A stretch of DNA of 64,000 bases. Origin: Arthrobacter caoxuetaonis (lineage in GTDB: Bacteria; Actinomycetota; Actinomycetes; Actinomycetales; Micrococcaceae). The stretch is from positions 62,001 to 126,000 of the forward strand of contig NZ_CP099466.1 in NCBI RefSeq assembly GCF_023921125.1, read 5' to 3'. Shown one piece after another: positions 36,003 through 47,254 of this stretch. The notes beneath the pieces were generated by a model that did not search any database, was not told where the DNA came from, and worked only from the letters and a program-made list of their open reading frames with translations. The position numbers were made by a program, and so were the translations under genes. The stretch's first letter is position 1, and every line of letters starts with the position of its first letter.

Positions 36003-36380
36003 GTGGCCGACGCGCTCCGCGACCGGATCCGGCTCACCGGGCTGAAGGCAACGGGCTTCCACGGAGTCTTCGACCACGAACGGCGCGACGGCCAGGAGTT
36101 CACCGTTGACCTGGTGCTGCACACGGATCTTCGTCCGGCGGCCGCCGCAGACGACCTCACCCTGACAGCGCATTACGGCGAACTGGCGGAGCAGGTCTGC
36201 GCCATCATTGCGGGTGATCCGGTAAACCTGATCGAGACGCTTGCCGAACGCATTGCATCCCATGTCCTGGAGGCCTTTCCGGTGATCGACGCGGTGGACG
36301 TTACCGTGCACAAGCCCCACGCTCCGATCACGGTTCCCTTTGGCGACGTCGAGATCCTCATCCACCGGGAACGGGCATGA
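36003..36380 (+). CDS. folB: Dihydroneopterin aldolase
   Basis: 125 residues. IRLTGLKATGFHGVFDHERRDGQEF is the start of the family (LTGL...GVFDHER), with the catalytic Lys expected near the end in VHKPHAPI. It cleaves dihydroneopterin to 6-hydroxymethyl-dihydropterin and glycolaldehyde. The GTG start lies three bases after folP, and its stop overlaps the folK start as ATGA. Confidence 0.94.
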   Translation: MADALRDRIRLTGLKATGFHGVFDHERRDGQEFTVDLVLHTDLRPAAAADDLTLTAHYGELAEQVCAIIAGDPVNLIETLAERIASHVLEAFPVIDAVDVTVHKPHAPITVPFGDVEILIHRERA

Positions 36381-36871
36381 GCGCAGCAGTGCGGACCGTG
36401 CTGGCGCTGGGCAGCAACCTGGGCGAATCCCGCACCACCCTCTCCGACGCCGTCGCCGCCCTCGCGGACCATCCGGCCATGAAGCTTGTGGCGGTTTCCC
36501 CCGTGGCGCGCACCAAGCCGGTGGGCGGACCCGAGCAGCCTGACTACCTGAACCTTGTTGCGGCCTTCGAGACAACGCTGGACCCGCACCAGCTCCTTGA
36601 GCACTGCCACCAGGTGGAAAACCTGCACCAGCGCACCCGAGAGGTGCGCTGGGGTCCCCGGACGCTCGACGTCGACATCATCACGTACGGCACCGAGCAT
36701 GTTAACGACGACGACCTGGTGATTCCGCACCCAAGGGCGGCAGAGCGGGCTTTTGTGCTGCAGCCATGGGCGTGGATGGATCCGGACGCGGTGCTGGAAG
36801 GGGAACCGGTGGCAGAATTGGCCAGCCGGGCGCAGGACCATTCCGGAGTAGAGCTTTTCGAGGGGGAGTGA
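36377..36871 (+). CDS. folK: 2-Amino-4-hydroxy-6-hydroxymethyldihydropteridine pyrophosphokinase
   Basis: 164 residues. LALGSNLGESRTTL opens the protein, and RWGPRTLDVDIITYG is the signature with the two metal-binding Asp. VIPHPRAAERAFVLQPWAWMDPD follows. It transfers pyrophosphate from ATP to the pterin, making the FolP substrate. The stop overlaps the next gene by GTGA. Confidence 0.96.
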   Translation: MSAAVRTVLALGSNLGESRTTLSDAVAALADHPAMKLVAVSPVARTKPVGGPEQPDYLNLVAAFETTLDPHQLLEHCHQVENLHQRTREVRWGPRTLDVDIITYGTEHVNDDDLVIPHPRAAERAFVLQPWAWMDPDAVLEGEPVAELASRAQDHSGVELFEGE

Positions 36872-37371
36872 ACCCAAACGTGAGGACCATTCGGTACCGC
36901 TGGCTGGCAGTCGTAGCGGTGGTCTGTGGAATCGCCGGCTGGCAGGTCAATGCCTGGGCCACACGCAACGGCTTCCCTTCACCGGTCCTGGGTTTTTCCG
37001 CCCTGCTCACGCTGGCTTTCATCGTGGGATTCACCCTCTTCCTGGGCCTGCGCGTGCGGCGCTGGCGGGACGGTGACCGCGAGAAACCGCTTGACCCCAT
37101 AGCCGCAGCCCGCACGCTGGTGCTGGCGCAGGCCACGGCCTATGCCGGAGCGTTGCTGCTGGGATGGCACGGAGGAATCTTCCTGGACCAGCTTGGCCTC
37201 TGGGAGATGCGGCCAAACCACGCGCCGACGTGGGCTTCGCTTGCCATGTCAGCCGGCGGGATGGTCATGATCGCCACAGGACTGGTGGTTGAACGGTTCT
37301 GCAAACTGCCGCCCGAGGACAAGGACGGCCGAGAAGACAATATGCCTGACGGCGGGGGAGAGTATGCATAG
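36868..37371 (+). CDS. DUF3180 membrane protein
   Basis: 167 residues. Four hydrophobic segments are visible (about 8-25, 35-52, 80-98, 120-140), the first pair beginning RYRWLAVVAVVCGIAGW. The family is restricted to actinobacteria and usually follows folK, as Rv3605c does in Mycobacterium. The function is unknown. I place the start at GTG 36868, which overlaps the folK stop; GTG 36880 is an alternative. The last residues overlap the next gene by eight bases. Confidence 0.85.
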   Translation: MNPNVRTIRYRWLAVVAVVCGIAGWQVNAWATRNGFPSPVLGFSALLTLAFIVGFTLFLGLRVRRWRDGDREKPLDPIAAARTLVLAQATAYAGALLLGWHGGIFLDQLGLWEMRPNHAPTWASLAMSAGGMVMIATGLVVERFCKLPPEDKDGREDNMPDGGGEYA

Positions 37372-37876
37372 CCAAGCAATTGATCCGGAGGGACTGCAGT
37401 GGCAGCGGGTATCACCGCGCTACCTGACCCTGCGCCTGCTCTCCCTCGCGATAGAAGCCGTCATCACGCTTGCCGTGTTCAGTGTTCCCCTGGTGCTGCG
37501 CAGCCTGGACATCTGGGGCGGCTTCCCCGCCTGGATCGCCTGGGGACTCCCCGCCGTGTTCCTGGCCGGCTTCGTGTGGCGCGGCGTCCTGCTGCCCCGC
37601 CAGGTCCGCGCCATTGGGTACGCGGAACGGAACGAGGACCTGCTGCTGCGCTCCGGAATCTTCTTCCAGCGCACTCTGGTGGTGCCCTATGGGCGGATGC
37701 AGTACGTCGACGTCGCCGTGGGACCCCTCGAGCGGCTTTTTGGGCTCTGCACGCTGAAGCTGCACACTGCGTCCACGGGTACCAACGCCACCATCCCCGG
37801 TATCCCCGGCCCTGAAGGCGCCCGGCTGCGCGAGCACCTCTCCGCGCGCGGCGAGGCGCAGCTGGCGGGACTGTGA
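37364..37876 (+). CDS. Bacterial PH-domain membrane protein (YdbS-like)
   Basis: 170 residues. Two hydrophobic helices (about 18-62) are followed by a bPH2 domain: RNEDLLLRSGIFFQRTLVVPYGRMQYVDV and GLCTLKLHTA are typical of PF03703. GGGGGAG precedes the ATG at 37364. The gene overlaps its neighbours at both ends, and the next gene encodes a larger protein of the same family. YdbS/YdbT pairs are linked in Bacillus to tolerance of membrane-active antimicrobials; whether that applies here is inference. Confidence 0.85.
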   Translation: MHSQAIDPEGLQWQRVSPRYLTLRLLSLAIEAVITLAVFSVPLVLRSLDIWGGFPAWIAWGLPAVFLAGFVWRGVLLPRQVRAIGYAERNEDLLLRSGIFFQRTLVVPYGRMQYVDVAVGPLERLFGLCTLKLHTASTGTNATIPGIPGPEGARLREHLSARGEAQLAGL

Positions 37877-39489
37877 CTTCCCCGGAGGACCCCGGCGCTT
37901 CGGACGGCCCGGAGCTGCCCGCACCGGGTCCCGGAGCCGAATGGAAGCGGGTCCACCCTGTCTCTCCGCTGGTCCGCGGTTGGATCGCACTGGCGGCCAT
38001 TGCCTATTTCGTGGGCCGCGACCAGGTCGAAGGACTTTTCCTGCGGGAGGAGTCCTCCGGCCCGCTGCCTCCGGGAACCCCCCTTCTCTGGGGTGTCCTG
38101 GCCCTCGTCGCCGTCCTTGTGGTCATTTCGGTCGTCTTCTTCCTCTCCTGGTGGTTCACCCGCTACCAGGTCACCGCCGAACATGTGCGGGTCAGGTCCG
38201 GCGTGCTCTTCCGCCAGCACCGGCAGGCACGCCTGGACCGGGTGCAGGCCATCGACATCAGCCAGCCGCTGCTTGCCCGGCTTTTCGGGCTGGCCGAACT
38301 CCGGTTCGAGGTTGCGGACGCCGGAGAGTCAGCCGTCCGGCTGGCCTTCCTGCGCCTGGACGACGCCCGCACCCTGCGGGCAACCATCCTTGACCGTGCG
38401 TCCGGCGCCGAGCCTTCCGAAGCCGCGCCCGGTGAGCCCGGCATGCCCTCGGAAGCTCCGGAACAGCCGGTCCTGGCGCTGACCCCGGGACGGGTTATCG
38501 GCGCCACGCTCCTGTCCGGAAATACCGTCTTCCTGCTCATCGCGGCAGCGGCCATAGCCGTCGTCACTGCCCTGACCGGGGAAGGCATTTCCCTGGCGGC
38601 CCTCATCCCGGTGGGGCTGGCCGTCGCCGGCGGTTACTGGTCGACGTTGAGCGGTGCCTGGAACTTCCGCGCAGCGATCTCCCGTGATGGAGTCCGGATC
38701 CGCTACGGACTCCTGGATACCCGCACCCAGACTGTTCCACCGGGACGCATCCAGGCGGTGGCCGTCAACCAGCCCCTGCTCTGGCGCCTGACCGGCTGGT
38801 ACCGGATCTCGATTAACGTGGCCGGATACGGCGCCGCGGCCGGGAACGACGCCGCCCGGACCCGCCTCCTGCCGGTGGGAACCCTCGATGAAACACTTCG
38901 AATCCTCGCCCTGGTGCTGCCGAACCCCGGAACCGCGGACCCGGTGGGACTCTTCACCGCCGGGATCCAGGGCAGCGGGGAGGACTACGGCTTTACGGTT
39001 TCACCCCGCCGCGCCCGCTGGGTTGCACCCCTGCAGTGGCGGCGCAGCGGCTATGCCCTAACCGAGACAGCCCTGCTCAGCCGAAGCGGCCGGCTCTGGC
39101 GCAGCCTCGCCGTCGTGCCGCATGAACGCATCCAGTCCATGGCACTGGAACAGGGCCCGCTGGCCCGGAAACTGCGGATCGCAGACCTGCGCCTGCATTC
39201 GACGCCAGGGCCCGTTTCCCCGCGGATCCGCCAGCTGGAGGACTCCGTGCTGCTGGAGCTCTTCAGTGAGCAGTCTGTACGGGCAGCCGATGCCCGCCGC
39301 CGGGACCGCACCGAACGCTGGCTGCACCGCGAAACGGCAACCGGACCGGCAGGTCCCGGAGCTGGGCTGCCGACTCCGGCAGCACCGACAGCACCCGCAG
39401 GACCCGCAGCACCGGCGGAAGCGGAGCAGCCTGGCGAGGCAGCGCATCCCGCACCACAGATGGAGGAAAACTGGAATGAACACCGCTGA
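37873..39489 (+). CDS. Multi-domain bacterial PH-domain membrane protein (YdbT-like)
   Basis: 538 residues. Hydrophobic helix pairs alternate with PH-like units. The first unit contains RSGVLFRQHRQARLDRVQAIDI, the second RYGLLDTRTQTVPPGRIQAV, the third SRSGRLWRSLAVVPHERIQS, so there are three copies of the bPH2 signature. The C-terminal ~55 residues are Ala/Pro-rich and disordered. It partners with the smaller PH protein by overlapping genes (GTGA). Function: probably a membrane-associated complex; ligand unknown. Confidence 0.85.
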   Translation: MTSPEDPGASDGPELPAPGPGAEWKRVHPVSPLVRGWIALAAIAYFVGRDQVEGLFLREESSGPLPPGTPLLWGVLALVAVLVVISVVFFLSWWFTRYQVTAEHVRVRSGVLFRQHRQARLDRVQAIDISQPLLARLFGLAELRFEVADAGESAVRLAFLRLDDARTLRATILDRASGAEPSEAAPGEPGMPSEAPEQPVLALTPGRVIGATLLSGNTVFLLIAAAAIAVVTALTGEGISLAALIPVGLAVAGGYWSTLSGAWNFRAAISRDGVRIRYGLLDTRTQTVPPGRIQAVAVNQPLLWRLTGWYRISINVAGYGAAAGNDAARTRLLPVGTLDETLRILALVLPNPGTADPVGLFTAGIQGSGEDYGFTVSPRRARWVAPLQWRRSGYALTETALLSRSGRLWRSLAVVPHERIQSMALEQGPLARKLRIADLRLHSTPGPVSPRIRQLEDSVLLELFSEQSVRAADARRRDRTERWLHRETATGPAGPGAGLPTPAAPTAPAGPAAPAEAEQPGEAAHPAPQMEENWNEHR

Positions 39490-40384
39490 TCAGCGCCGGC
39501 GCGGACGGCTGGGAATCGGCGTCATCGGCGCAGGCAAGGTCGGCGCCGTCCTGGGAGCCGCACTGCGGGCGGCCGAGCACGCCATAGTAGGCGTTTCGGC
39601 CGTTTCTGATGCGAGCAAGGAACGGGCGGAGAACCTCCTGCCGGGTGTTCCCATCCTGGAGATTCCAGACATTGTTGAGCGCGCGGAACTCGTGCTGCTT
39701 GCCGTGCCCGACGACGCCCTGGAGCCGTTGGTCTCCGGCCTCGCCGCAACTGGTGCCTGGCAGGCAGGCCAACTCGTGGCACACACGTCCGGACGCTTCG
39801 GCACGGCAGTCCTGGAACCGGCACGGCAGGCCGGAGCGATTCCGCTGGCGATCCACCCGGCCATGACGTTTACCGGCATGAGCCTGGACCTCACCCGCCT
39901 GGCGGACTGCTCCTTCGGCGTGACCGCTCCGACCGCTGTGCTGCCCATCGCCCAGGCCCTGGTCGTGGAAATGGGTGCCGAGCCCGTGGTCATCGATGAA
40001 GCCGACAGGGTGCAGTACCACGCAGCCCTGGCCCACGCCTCGAACCATCTGGTGACCATCGCCGCGCAGTCCTCGGAACTCCTGCGGGGCCTCGGCGTGG
40101 AACAGCCCGAACGGCTGCTCGGACCGTTGATGCGCGCGTCGCTGGAGAACGCTCTGGCGTCCGGGGAACATGCACTGACCGGTCCCGTAGCCCGCGGAGA
40201 CACTGGAACCGTAGCCGCGCACTCGGCTGCCCTGCGCTCCGGCGCTGCTCCGGACCTTGCCGCCGCCTACCAGGCGCTCTCCACCGCAACCGCCCGGCGG
40301 GCTGTTGCCCGCGGACTTCTTACCGAGGCCCAGGGAGAGGCCATCATAGAAGTATTGAATTCCCAACCCGAAGGACCCCGGTGA
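39476..40384 (+). CDS. Rossmann-fold DUF2520 protein (NADP-dependent oxidoreductase-like)
   Basis: 302 residues. [18 protein letters not shown] is a dinucleotide-binding fold. The second half is the DUF2520 domain ([27 protein letters not shown]). The family resembles ketopantoate or pyrroline-carboxylate reductases and normally precedes panC, as in Mycobacterium (Rv3603c). The conserved link to panC suggests a step of pantoate supply, but this has not been established to my knowledge. GGAGGAAA precedes the ATG at 39476. The stop overlaps panC as GTGA. Confidence 0.85.
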   Translation: MNTADQRRRGRLGIGVIGAGKVGAVLGAALRAAEHAIVGVSAVSDASKERAENLLPGVPILEIPDIVERAELVLLAVPDDALEPLVSGLAATGAWQAGQLVAHTSGRFGTAVLEPARQAGAIPLAIHPAMTFTGMSLDLTRLADCSFGVTAPTAVLPIAQALVVEMGAEPVVIDEADRVQYHAALAHASNHLVTIAAQSSELLRGLGVEQPERLLGPLMRASLENALASGEHALTGPVARGDTGTVAAHSAALRSGAAPDLAAAYQALSTATARRAVARGLLTEAQGEAIIEVLNSQPEGPR

Positions 40385-41271
40385 ACCACCCCCGGCTGGC
40401 AACAACCCCAGCAGAGCTCAGCAAGGCAATCACGGAACTCCTCGAGGCGACCGGCAAGGACCGGCCCGCGCTCGGACTGGTTCCCACCATGGGAGCCCTG
40501 CACCAGGGGCACGCAGCCCTGGCGCAGGCCGCCCGCGCAGACAATGACGTAGTCGTCGCCAGCATCTTCGTGAACCCGCTCCAGTTTGACGATCCCGATG
40601 ACCTGGCCCGCTACCCACGGACCCTGGAAGCGGACCTCGCGCTGCTGGGGGAGGCGGGCGTGGACATCGTCTTCGCGCCGGCCGAAGAAACCATGTACCC
40701 CGGAGGGGCGCCCCTGGTCCGGGTCAGTTCCGGGGACCTGGGGAACCGGTTTGAAGGAGCCTTCCGGCCCGGCCATTTCGACGGCGTCCTCACCGTCGTC
40801 GCGAAACTGCTGCACTGCGCCCAGCCGGCGGTCCCGGCGGAGTACCGGGCCTACTTCGGGCAGAAAGACGCGCAGCAGGTAGCCCTCATCCGGCGCATGG
40901 TCGCTGATTTGAACTTCCCCGTGCAGGTCTTTCCCGTCCCGATTGTCCGGGCCGAAGACGGACTGGCAGAGTCCAGCCGCAACGTTTTCCTGGGCCCGGA
41001 ACAGCGCAAAGACGCCCTGGTGCTTTCGCAGGCGCTTTTCCAGCTGCAGGAACGCGCAGCCGCGGGCCGGCCGCTGGACCTGCCTGCCGCCGTCGAACTC
41101 ATCACTTCACGCGGCGGCGTCGAACTCGACTATTTCGAGGTCGTGGATCCGCTTACCCTCGCAGCACTGCCGGCCGGCCCCTCGGACACCCTTTCCGGCC
41201 CGGCGCTGGCGTTGGTCGCGGCCCGTGTGGGCAGTATCCGCCTGATCGACAACGCGGAACTTAGCGGCTAA
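40381..41271 (+). CDS. panC: Pantothenate synthetase
   Basis: 296 residues. The ATP-binding HxGH is His41-His44 (LHQGHAAL), [11 protein letters not shown] is the signature, and [12 protein letters not shown] is the mobile loop region. It joins pantoate and beta-alanine to pantothenate. It is the last gene of the overlapping run. In Mycobacterium panD and coaX follow; here a 61-base gap leads straight to lysS. Confidence 0.95.
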   Translation: MNHPRLATTPAELSKAITELLEATGKDRPALGLVPTMGALHQGHAALAQAARADNDVVVASIFVNPLQFDDPDDLARYPRTLEADLALLGEAGVDIVFAPAEETMYPGGAPLVRVSSGDLGNRFEGAFRPGHFDGVLTVVAKLLHCAQPAVPAEYRAYFGQKDAQQVALIRRMVADLNFPVQVFPVPIVRAEDGLAESSRNVFLGPEQRKDALVLSQALFQLQERAAAGRPLDLPAAVELITSRGGVELDYFEVVDPLTLAALPAGPSDTLSGPALALVAARVGSIRLIDNAELSG

Positions 41272-41318
41272 GGACCGGGGCTGCCCGCTGCGGGTCCGGC
41301 GCAGCGCGCACGGCTGGG

Positions 41319-41324
41319 TAGACT
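41319..41324 (+). promoter_or_regulatory. -10 hexamer TAGACT before lysS
   Basis: TAGACT lies eight bases before the lysS GTG. AAGGA falls inside the gap, so a leaderless or very short leader is possible. Confidence 0.45.
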
Positions 41325-41332
41325 TAAGGACC

Positions 41333-42835
41333 GTGACCTCCTCTAATCCCGTTCCCGAAGCAGCAGACACCTCCGAGCAGATGCGCATCCGCGCTGAAAA
41401 GCGCGCCAAGCTGCTCGAGCGCGGTGACGAAGCCTATCCCGTAGGAGTCGCACGAACGCACTCGCTGCGCGAGGTCCGGGAAAAGTTCGGGCACCTGCAG
41501 GCAGACGAGGCCAGCGGCGAAACTGTCGGCGTCTCCGGCCGCGTGGTGTTCATCCGCAACACCGGAAAACTATGCTTCGCGACCCTTCAGGAAGGCGACG
41601 GCACGCGCCTGCAGGCCATGCTCTCGCTGGCCTCGATCGGCGAAGAAGCCCTGGCTGACTGGAAAGCCACCGTAGACCTGGGTGACCACGTCTTCATCCG
41701 CGGCGAAGTGATTTCTTCCCGCCGCGGGGAGCTGTCTGTGATGGCGGAGTCCTGGTCCATGGCCTCCAAGGCCCTCCGGCCGCTCCCCGTGCTGCACGCC
41801 GGCCTGAACGAGGAAACCCGTGTCCGCCAGCGGTACGTGGACCTGATGGTCCGTGACGAAGCCCGGGAGATGGTCTACAAGCGGGCGTCGATTATCCGTG
41901 CCGTCCGCGACACCCTGCATGACCACGGCTACGTCGAGGTCGAGACCCCGATGCTCCAGCTCATCCACGGCGGTGCGGCCGCACGGCCGTTCGAAACACA
42001 CCTCAACGCGTTCGACCAGCCGATGACCCTGCGCATCGCCACCGAGCTCTACCTCAAGCGCGCCGTCGTCGGCGGGATCGAGCGCGTTTACGAGCTGGGC
42101 CGGATCTTCCGCAATGAAGGTGTGGATTCCACTCACAGCCCAGAATTCACCACCCTGGAGTGCTACGAGGCCTACGCCGACCAGTATGTGATGGCGGACC
42201 GGATCAAGGAGATCATCCTTAACGCCGCGGATGCGGCTGGAAGCCGGCAGATCGAGACTGCCGAAGGCGTGATCGACCTGGACGGTGAGTGGCGCTGGCT
42301 CTCCGTCTACCCCGGCCTGTCCGAGGCTGTGGGGGAGGAGATCACTCCGGACACGGACGCTGCGACCCTGCGCCGCATCGCCGAAGAGCGCGGCGTGAAG
42401 GTCGACCCCAAGTGGGACGCCGAGAAGCTGGTCATCGAGCTCTTTGGTGAGATCGTTGAGCCCACACTGCTGCAGCCGACTTTTGTGTACGACTACCCTC
42501 CGTCGGCGCAGCCGCTGGCCCGCCCGCACCGGGAGGACCCCCGCCTGATCGAAGCCTGGGACCTGATCATCGGCGGTATGGAGCGGGGAACTGCCTTCTC
42601 CGAGCTGATCGACCCGGTCATCCAGCGTGAGCGCCTGACTGAACAGTCCCGCCGCGCTGCCGCCGGCGATGATGAGGCTATGGCACTGGATGAGGACTTC
42701 CTCCGCGCACTCGAGTACGGCGCTCCGCCCATGGGCGGCATCGGCCTCGGCATCGACCGCTTGGTGATGCTTTTCACGAACGCAGGAATCAGGGAAACAA
42801 TTCTGTTCCCCCTGCTCAAGCCGGAAATGGGTTAG
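41333..42835 (+). CDS. lysS: Lysyl-tRNA synthetase, class II
   Basis: 500 residues. An N-terminal OB-fold anticodon-binding domain (about 60-160: VSGRVVFIRNTGKLCFATLQ) leads to the class II core. Motif 2 is FRNEGVDSTHSPEFT, and motif 3 GGIGLGIDRLVMLFTN near the end. It charges tRNA-Lys, whose TTT gene also lies in this window. There is no MprF-type membrane extension (found in some mycobacterial LysX proteins). A tiny membrane-protein gene starts three bases after the stop. Confidence 0.97.
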   Translation: MTSSNPVPEAADTSEQMRIRAEKRAKLLERGDEAYPVGVARTHSLREVREKFGHLQADEASGETVGVSGRVVFIRNTGKLCFATLQEGDGTRLQAMLSLASIGEEALADWKATVDLGDHVFIRGEVISSRRGELSVMAESWSMASKALRPLPVLHAGLNEETRVRQRYVDLMVRDEAREMVYKRASIIRAVRDTLHDHGYVEVETPMLQLIHGGAAARPFETHLNAFDQPMTLRIATELYLKRAVVGGIERVYELGRIFRNEGVDSTHSPEFTTLECYEAYADQYVMADRIKEIILNAADAAGSRQIETAEGVIDLDGEWRWLSVYPGLSEAVGEEITPDTDAATLRRIAEERGVKVDPKWDAEKLVIELFGEIVEPTLLQPTFVYDYPPSAQPLARPHREDPRLIEAWDLIIGGMERGTAFSELIDPVIQRERLTEQSRRAAAGDDEAMALDEDFLRALEYGAPPMGGIGLGIDRLVMLFTNAGIRETILFPLLKPEMG

Positions 42836-42838
42836 AAG

Positions 42839-43027
42839 ATGGAATACGTCGAAGTCCTGCTGCCGTCAATTTGTGTTGCAGCTCTCTTTTATTTCGTCAT
42901 GAAGGCAGTACTGAACGCGGACCGCTCCGAGCGAAAAGCACTTGCGGAAGCGGAACGTGAAGCCGAGCAGGCCCAGCTGGCAGCGGAACCCAAGAATGAT
43001 GCTGCCGACGGAGCAGATAAACAATAA
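42839..43027 (+). CDS. Small membrane protein with charged helical tail
   Basis: 62 residues. One hydrophobic helix (about 5-24: VLLPSICVAALFYFVMKAVL) precedes a helix rich in Glu, Ala and Arg (SERKALAEAEREAEQAQLAAE), probably cytoplasmic. The family is not recognised beyond actinobacterial small proteins in this position. It starts three bases after lysS, so it is co-transcribed. The DNA just past it is unusually AT-rich for the window. Confidence 0.7.
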   Translation: MEYVEVLLPSICVAALFYFVMKAVLNADRSERKALAEAEREAEQAQLAAEPKNDAADGADKQ

Positions 43028-43051
43028 AAGTAAAAAATTACCTCCCCGGCT

Positions 43052-43081
43052 TTGACGAGACATTGCCAATTGCGCCATACT
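43052..43081 (+). promoter_or_regulatory. Probable lsr2 promoter
   Basis: TTGACG (43052-43057) and CATACT (43076-43081) are spaced by 18 bases, in the AT-rich gap before lsr2. Just downstream, CGTTATTTTAACG (43094-43106) is a small inverted repeat that could serve as operator. Confidence 0.6.
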
Positions 43082-43139
43082 CGAAAGCGGTCCCGTTATT
43101 TTAACGACATTCGCCGCTTGTACTGCATAGGAGCCTGAC

Positions 43140-43466
43140 ATGGCGCAAAAGGTAAAAATCATTCTGGTTGATGATGTTGACGGTGGAAGTGCGGATGAAA
43201 CCGTGCGTTTCGGCCTGGATGGGTCACAGTACGAGATTGACCTCTCGACTGACAATGCGAAGAACCTGCGGGCTGCTTTGAAGCCTTATGTTGATGCCGG
43301 ACGCAAGACCGGAGGACGCACAGGCCGTCCCCGCGGCACCGGCGCATCCCGGAGCAACGAAGCCGCACAGATCCGGGAATGGGCACGCAGCAACGGCTAC
43401 ACCGTTTCGGAGCGCGGCCGCGTCAACAGCGAGATCATCGAGGCTTACCGCGCAGCCCAGGGCTAA
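43140..43466 (+). CDS. lsr2: Lsr2 nucleoid-associated protein
   Basis: 108 residues, usual length. The N-terminal dimerisation part (MAQKVKIILVDDVDGGSADETVRFGLDG begins it) and the C-terminal DNA-binding part (IREWARSNGYTVSERGRV, with the RGR motif that inserts in the AT-rich minor groove) are intact. A flexible Gly/Arg linker joins them. It silences AT-rich and foreign DNA, the actinobacterial counterpart of H-NS. AGGAGCC precedes the ATG. The lysS-lsr2-clpC order is conserved in actinobacteria. Confidence 0.97.
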   Translation: MAQKVKIILVDDVDGGSADETVRFGLDGSQYEIDLSTDNAKNLRAALKPYVDAGRKTGGRTGRPRGTGASRSNEAAQIREWARSNGYTVSERGRVNSEIIEAYRAAQG

Positions 43467-43496
43467 CTGCCCCCCAGAGGTCACGCCCATGGCGAA

Positions 43497-43519
43497 CACG
43501 GCCCTTAACCCGGGCCGTG
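43497..43519 (+). terminator. GC-rich stem-loop after lsr2
   Basis: CACGGCCC (43497-43504) pairs with GGGCCGTG (43512-43519). No T-run follows. Confidence 0.55.
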
Positions 43520-43560
43520 CGCCGTAGCATCGAATTACGCGTTAGCTAGGAGTGTGCCTC

Positions 43561-46083
<2,523 letters not shown>

Positions 46084-46094
46084 AGCACTAAAGC

Positions 46095-46126
46095 AAAGAA
46101 GCCCCCGGGATTCCGGGGGCTTCTTT
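46095..46126 (+). terminator. Rho-independent terminator of clpC
   Basis: AAAGAAGCCCCCGG and its complement (14-bp arms) flank a four-base loop, ending in TTCTTT. Confidence 0.9.
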
Positions 46127-46173
46127 GTGTCTTCCTCCGTGCCCGCCCGCAAGGGAGTCCGTTGCAGAAGTCC

Positions 46174-46179
46174 TAGACT
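46174..46179 (+). promoter_or_regulatory. -10 hexamer TAGACT of a leaderless transcript
   Basis: TAGACT, six bases, then the ATG of the acetyltransferase gene; no Shine-Dalgarno sequence between. Confidence 0.65.
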
Positions 46180-46185
46180 GAACAA

Positions 46186-46716
46186 ATGACGCTTACCGCA
46201 CAGACAGCACAGGTCACCGTCCGCCGAGCCCGCACCTCCGACGTCGCTAAGATCCGCGAAATGGTGGCGCCGCTGGCCGAGGAGCGGGTGCTGATCGCGA
46301 AAGAAGCGGTGGCGTACTACGAAGGGCTCCAGGAATTCCGGATCGCGGAGGACCCGGCAGGCAACGTCGTGGGCTGTGGTGCCCTGCATGTGATGTGGGA
46401 GGACCTGGCCGAGGTCCGGACGCTGGCAACGCACCCCGGTTGGCGCGGGCGCGGCGTCGGACACATCCTTCTTGAACAGCTGCTTTCGGACGCCGCGGAA
46501 ATTGGTGTCACGCGGGTTTTCTGCCTCACCTTTGAAGTTGACTTCTTTAAGCGCCATGGCTTTGTCGTGATGGAAAACCAGTCCGCCGTGGATCCCGAGG
46601 TGTATTCGGAACTCCTGCGCTCCCACGACGAAGGTGTGGCGGAATTCCTCGACCTGGCCCGGGTGAAGCCGAATACCCTCGGTAATACGCGCATGATCCG
46701 CACTGTTCGCGCATAG
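46186..46716 (+). CDS. GNAT acetyltransferase, probable amino-acid N-acetyltransferase (ArgA-like)
   Basis: 176 residues, a GNAT domain. The acetyl-CoA loop is HPGWRGRGVGHILLE near residues 84-98. FCLTFEVDFFKRHGFVVMEN is typical of the short actinobacterial N-acetylglutamate synthases (Rv2747 type). It probably acetylates glutamate for arginine synthesis, though other amines cannot be excluded. Its mRNA appears leaderless, with the -10 hexamer six bases before the ATG. It stands between clpC and CsbD, far from other arg genes in this window. Confidence 0.82.
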   Translation: MTLTAQTAQVTVRRARTSDVAKIREMVAPLAEERVLIAKEAVAYYEGLQEFRIAEDPAGNVVGCGALHVMWEDLAEVRTLATHPGWRGRGVGHILLEQLLSDAAEIGVTRVFCLTFEVDFFKRHGFVVMENQSAVDPEVYSELLRSHDEGVAEFLDLARVKPNTLGNTRMIRTVRA

Positions 46717-46761
46717 AAGAACTGAGCTTGATAAGTGGCCGCATCACCCCCAAACCGCTAA

Positions 46762-46777
46762 GCTAAGCATACTTAGC
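46762..46777 (+). promoter_or_regulatory. GCTAAG-N4-CTTAGC palindrome (unknown regulatory element)
   Basis: Read on the minus strand it contains TAAGTATGCTTA, identical to the element at 22207-22218. It ends 68 bases before the CsbD start. Confidence 0.55.
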
Positions 46778-46845
46778 ATCACAAATGCAGGCGGTCATTC
46801 CTTATCCGGAAGGACAGCCTGCCGATCAGAAAGCGGGTACCTCTT

Positions 46846-47022
46846 ATGGGCGCAGACGACAAGATGCAGAACAAGGGCGAAGAAATCGGCGGCAAGGTCA
46901 AGGAAGGCCTTGGCAAAGTCACCGGCGACCGCAGCATGGAGGCTGAAGGTCAGGGGGACCAGACCAAGGCGAACATGAAGCAGGCCGGCGAACACGTCAA
47001 GGACGCTTTCAAGGGCAAGTAG
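46846..47022 (+). CDS. CsbD-family stress protein
   Basis: 58 residues, reading MGADDKMQNKGEEIGGKVKE and onward with the usual KGLGKVTGD-like core (GLGKVTGDRSMEAEG) and QAGEHVKDAFKGK end. This is the full CsbD domain: small, hydrophilic, Lys/Glu/Gly-rich, without Cys. In Bacillus csbD is controlled by the general stress sigma factor; the molecular role is unknown. The ATG has only a weak ribosome-binding site. A palindrome shared with two other genes of the window lies upstream, and a perfect stem-loop follows. Confidence 0.9.
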   Translation: MGADDKMQNKGEEIGGKVKEGLGKVTGDRSMEAEGQGDQTKANMKQAGEHVKDAFKGK

Positions 47023-47085
47023 CCCGCTCTCGGGATAACCTCCCGCCTACGCTCCCGGTCGCTGTTGTCGCTGCTGGCCGGGGAA

Positions 47086-47120
47086 CACTGAAGGAAGGGC
47101 GTAACGCCCTTCCTTCAGTG
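47086..47120 (+). terminator. Perfect 16-bp stem-loop after CsbD
   Basis: CACTGAAGGAAGGGCG and its complement enclose TAA. It starts 64 bases after the CsbD stop. No T-run follows. Confidence 0.65.
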
Positions 47121-47254
47121 CGTCCGGGGGAAGTTTCCAAGCCTGTGCAGCGTCCCTGCAGAGCGGTAGTGTGGCTCTCAGTCAGCGGGCGTGGGCCAGC
47201 GTGGATGCCGGTCCCGGTCTTACCCCGTTTTGTGGGCAAAGGAGAGTTCGGACA

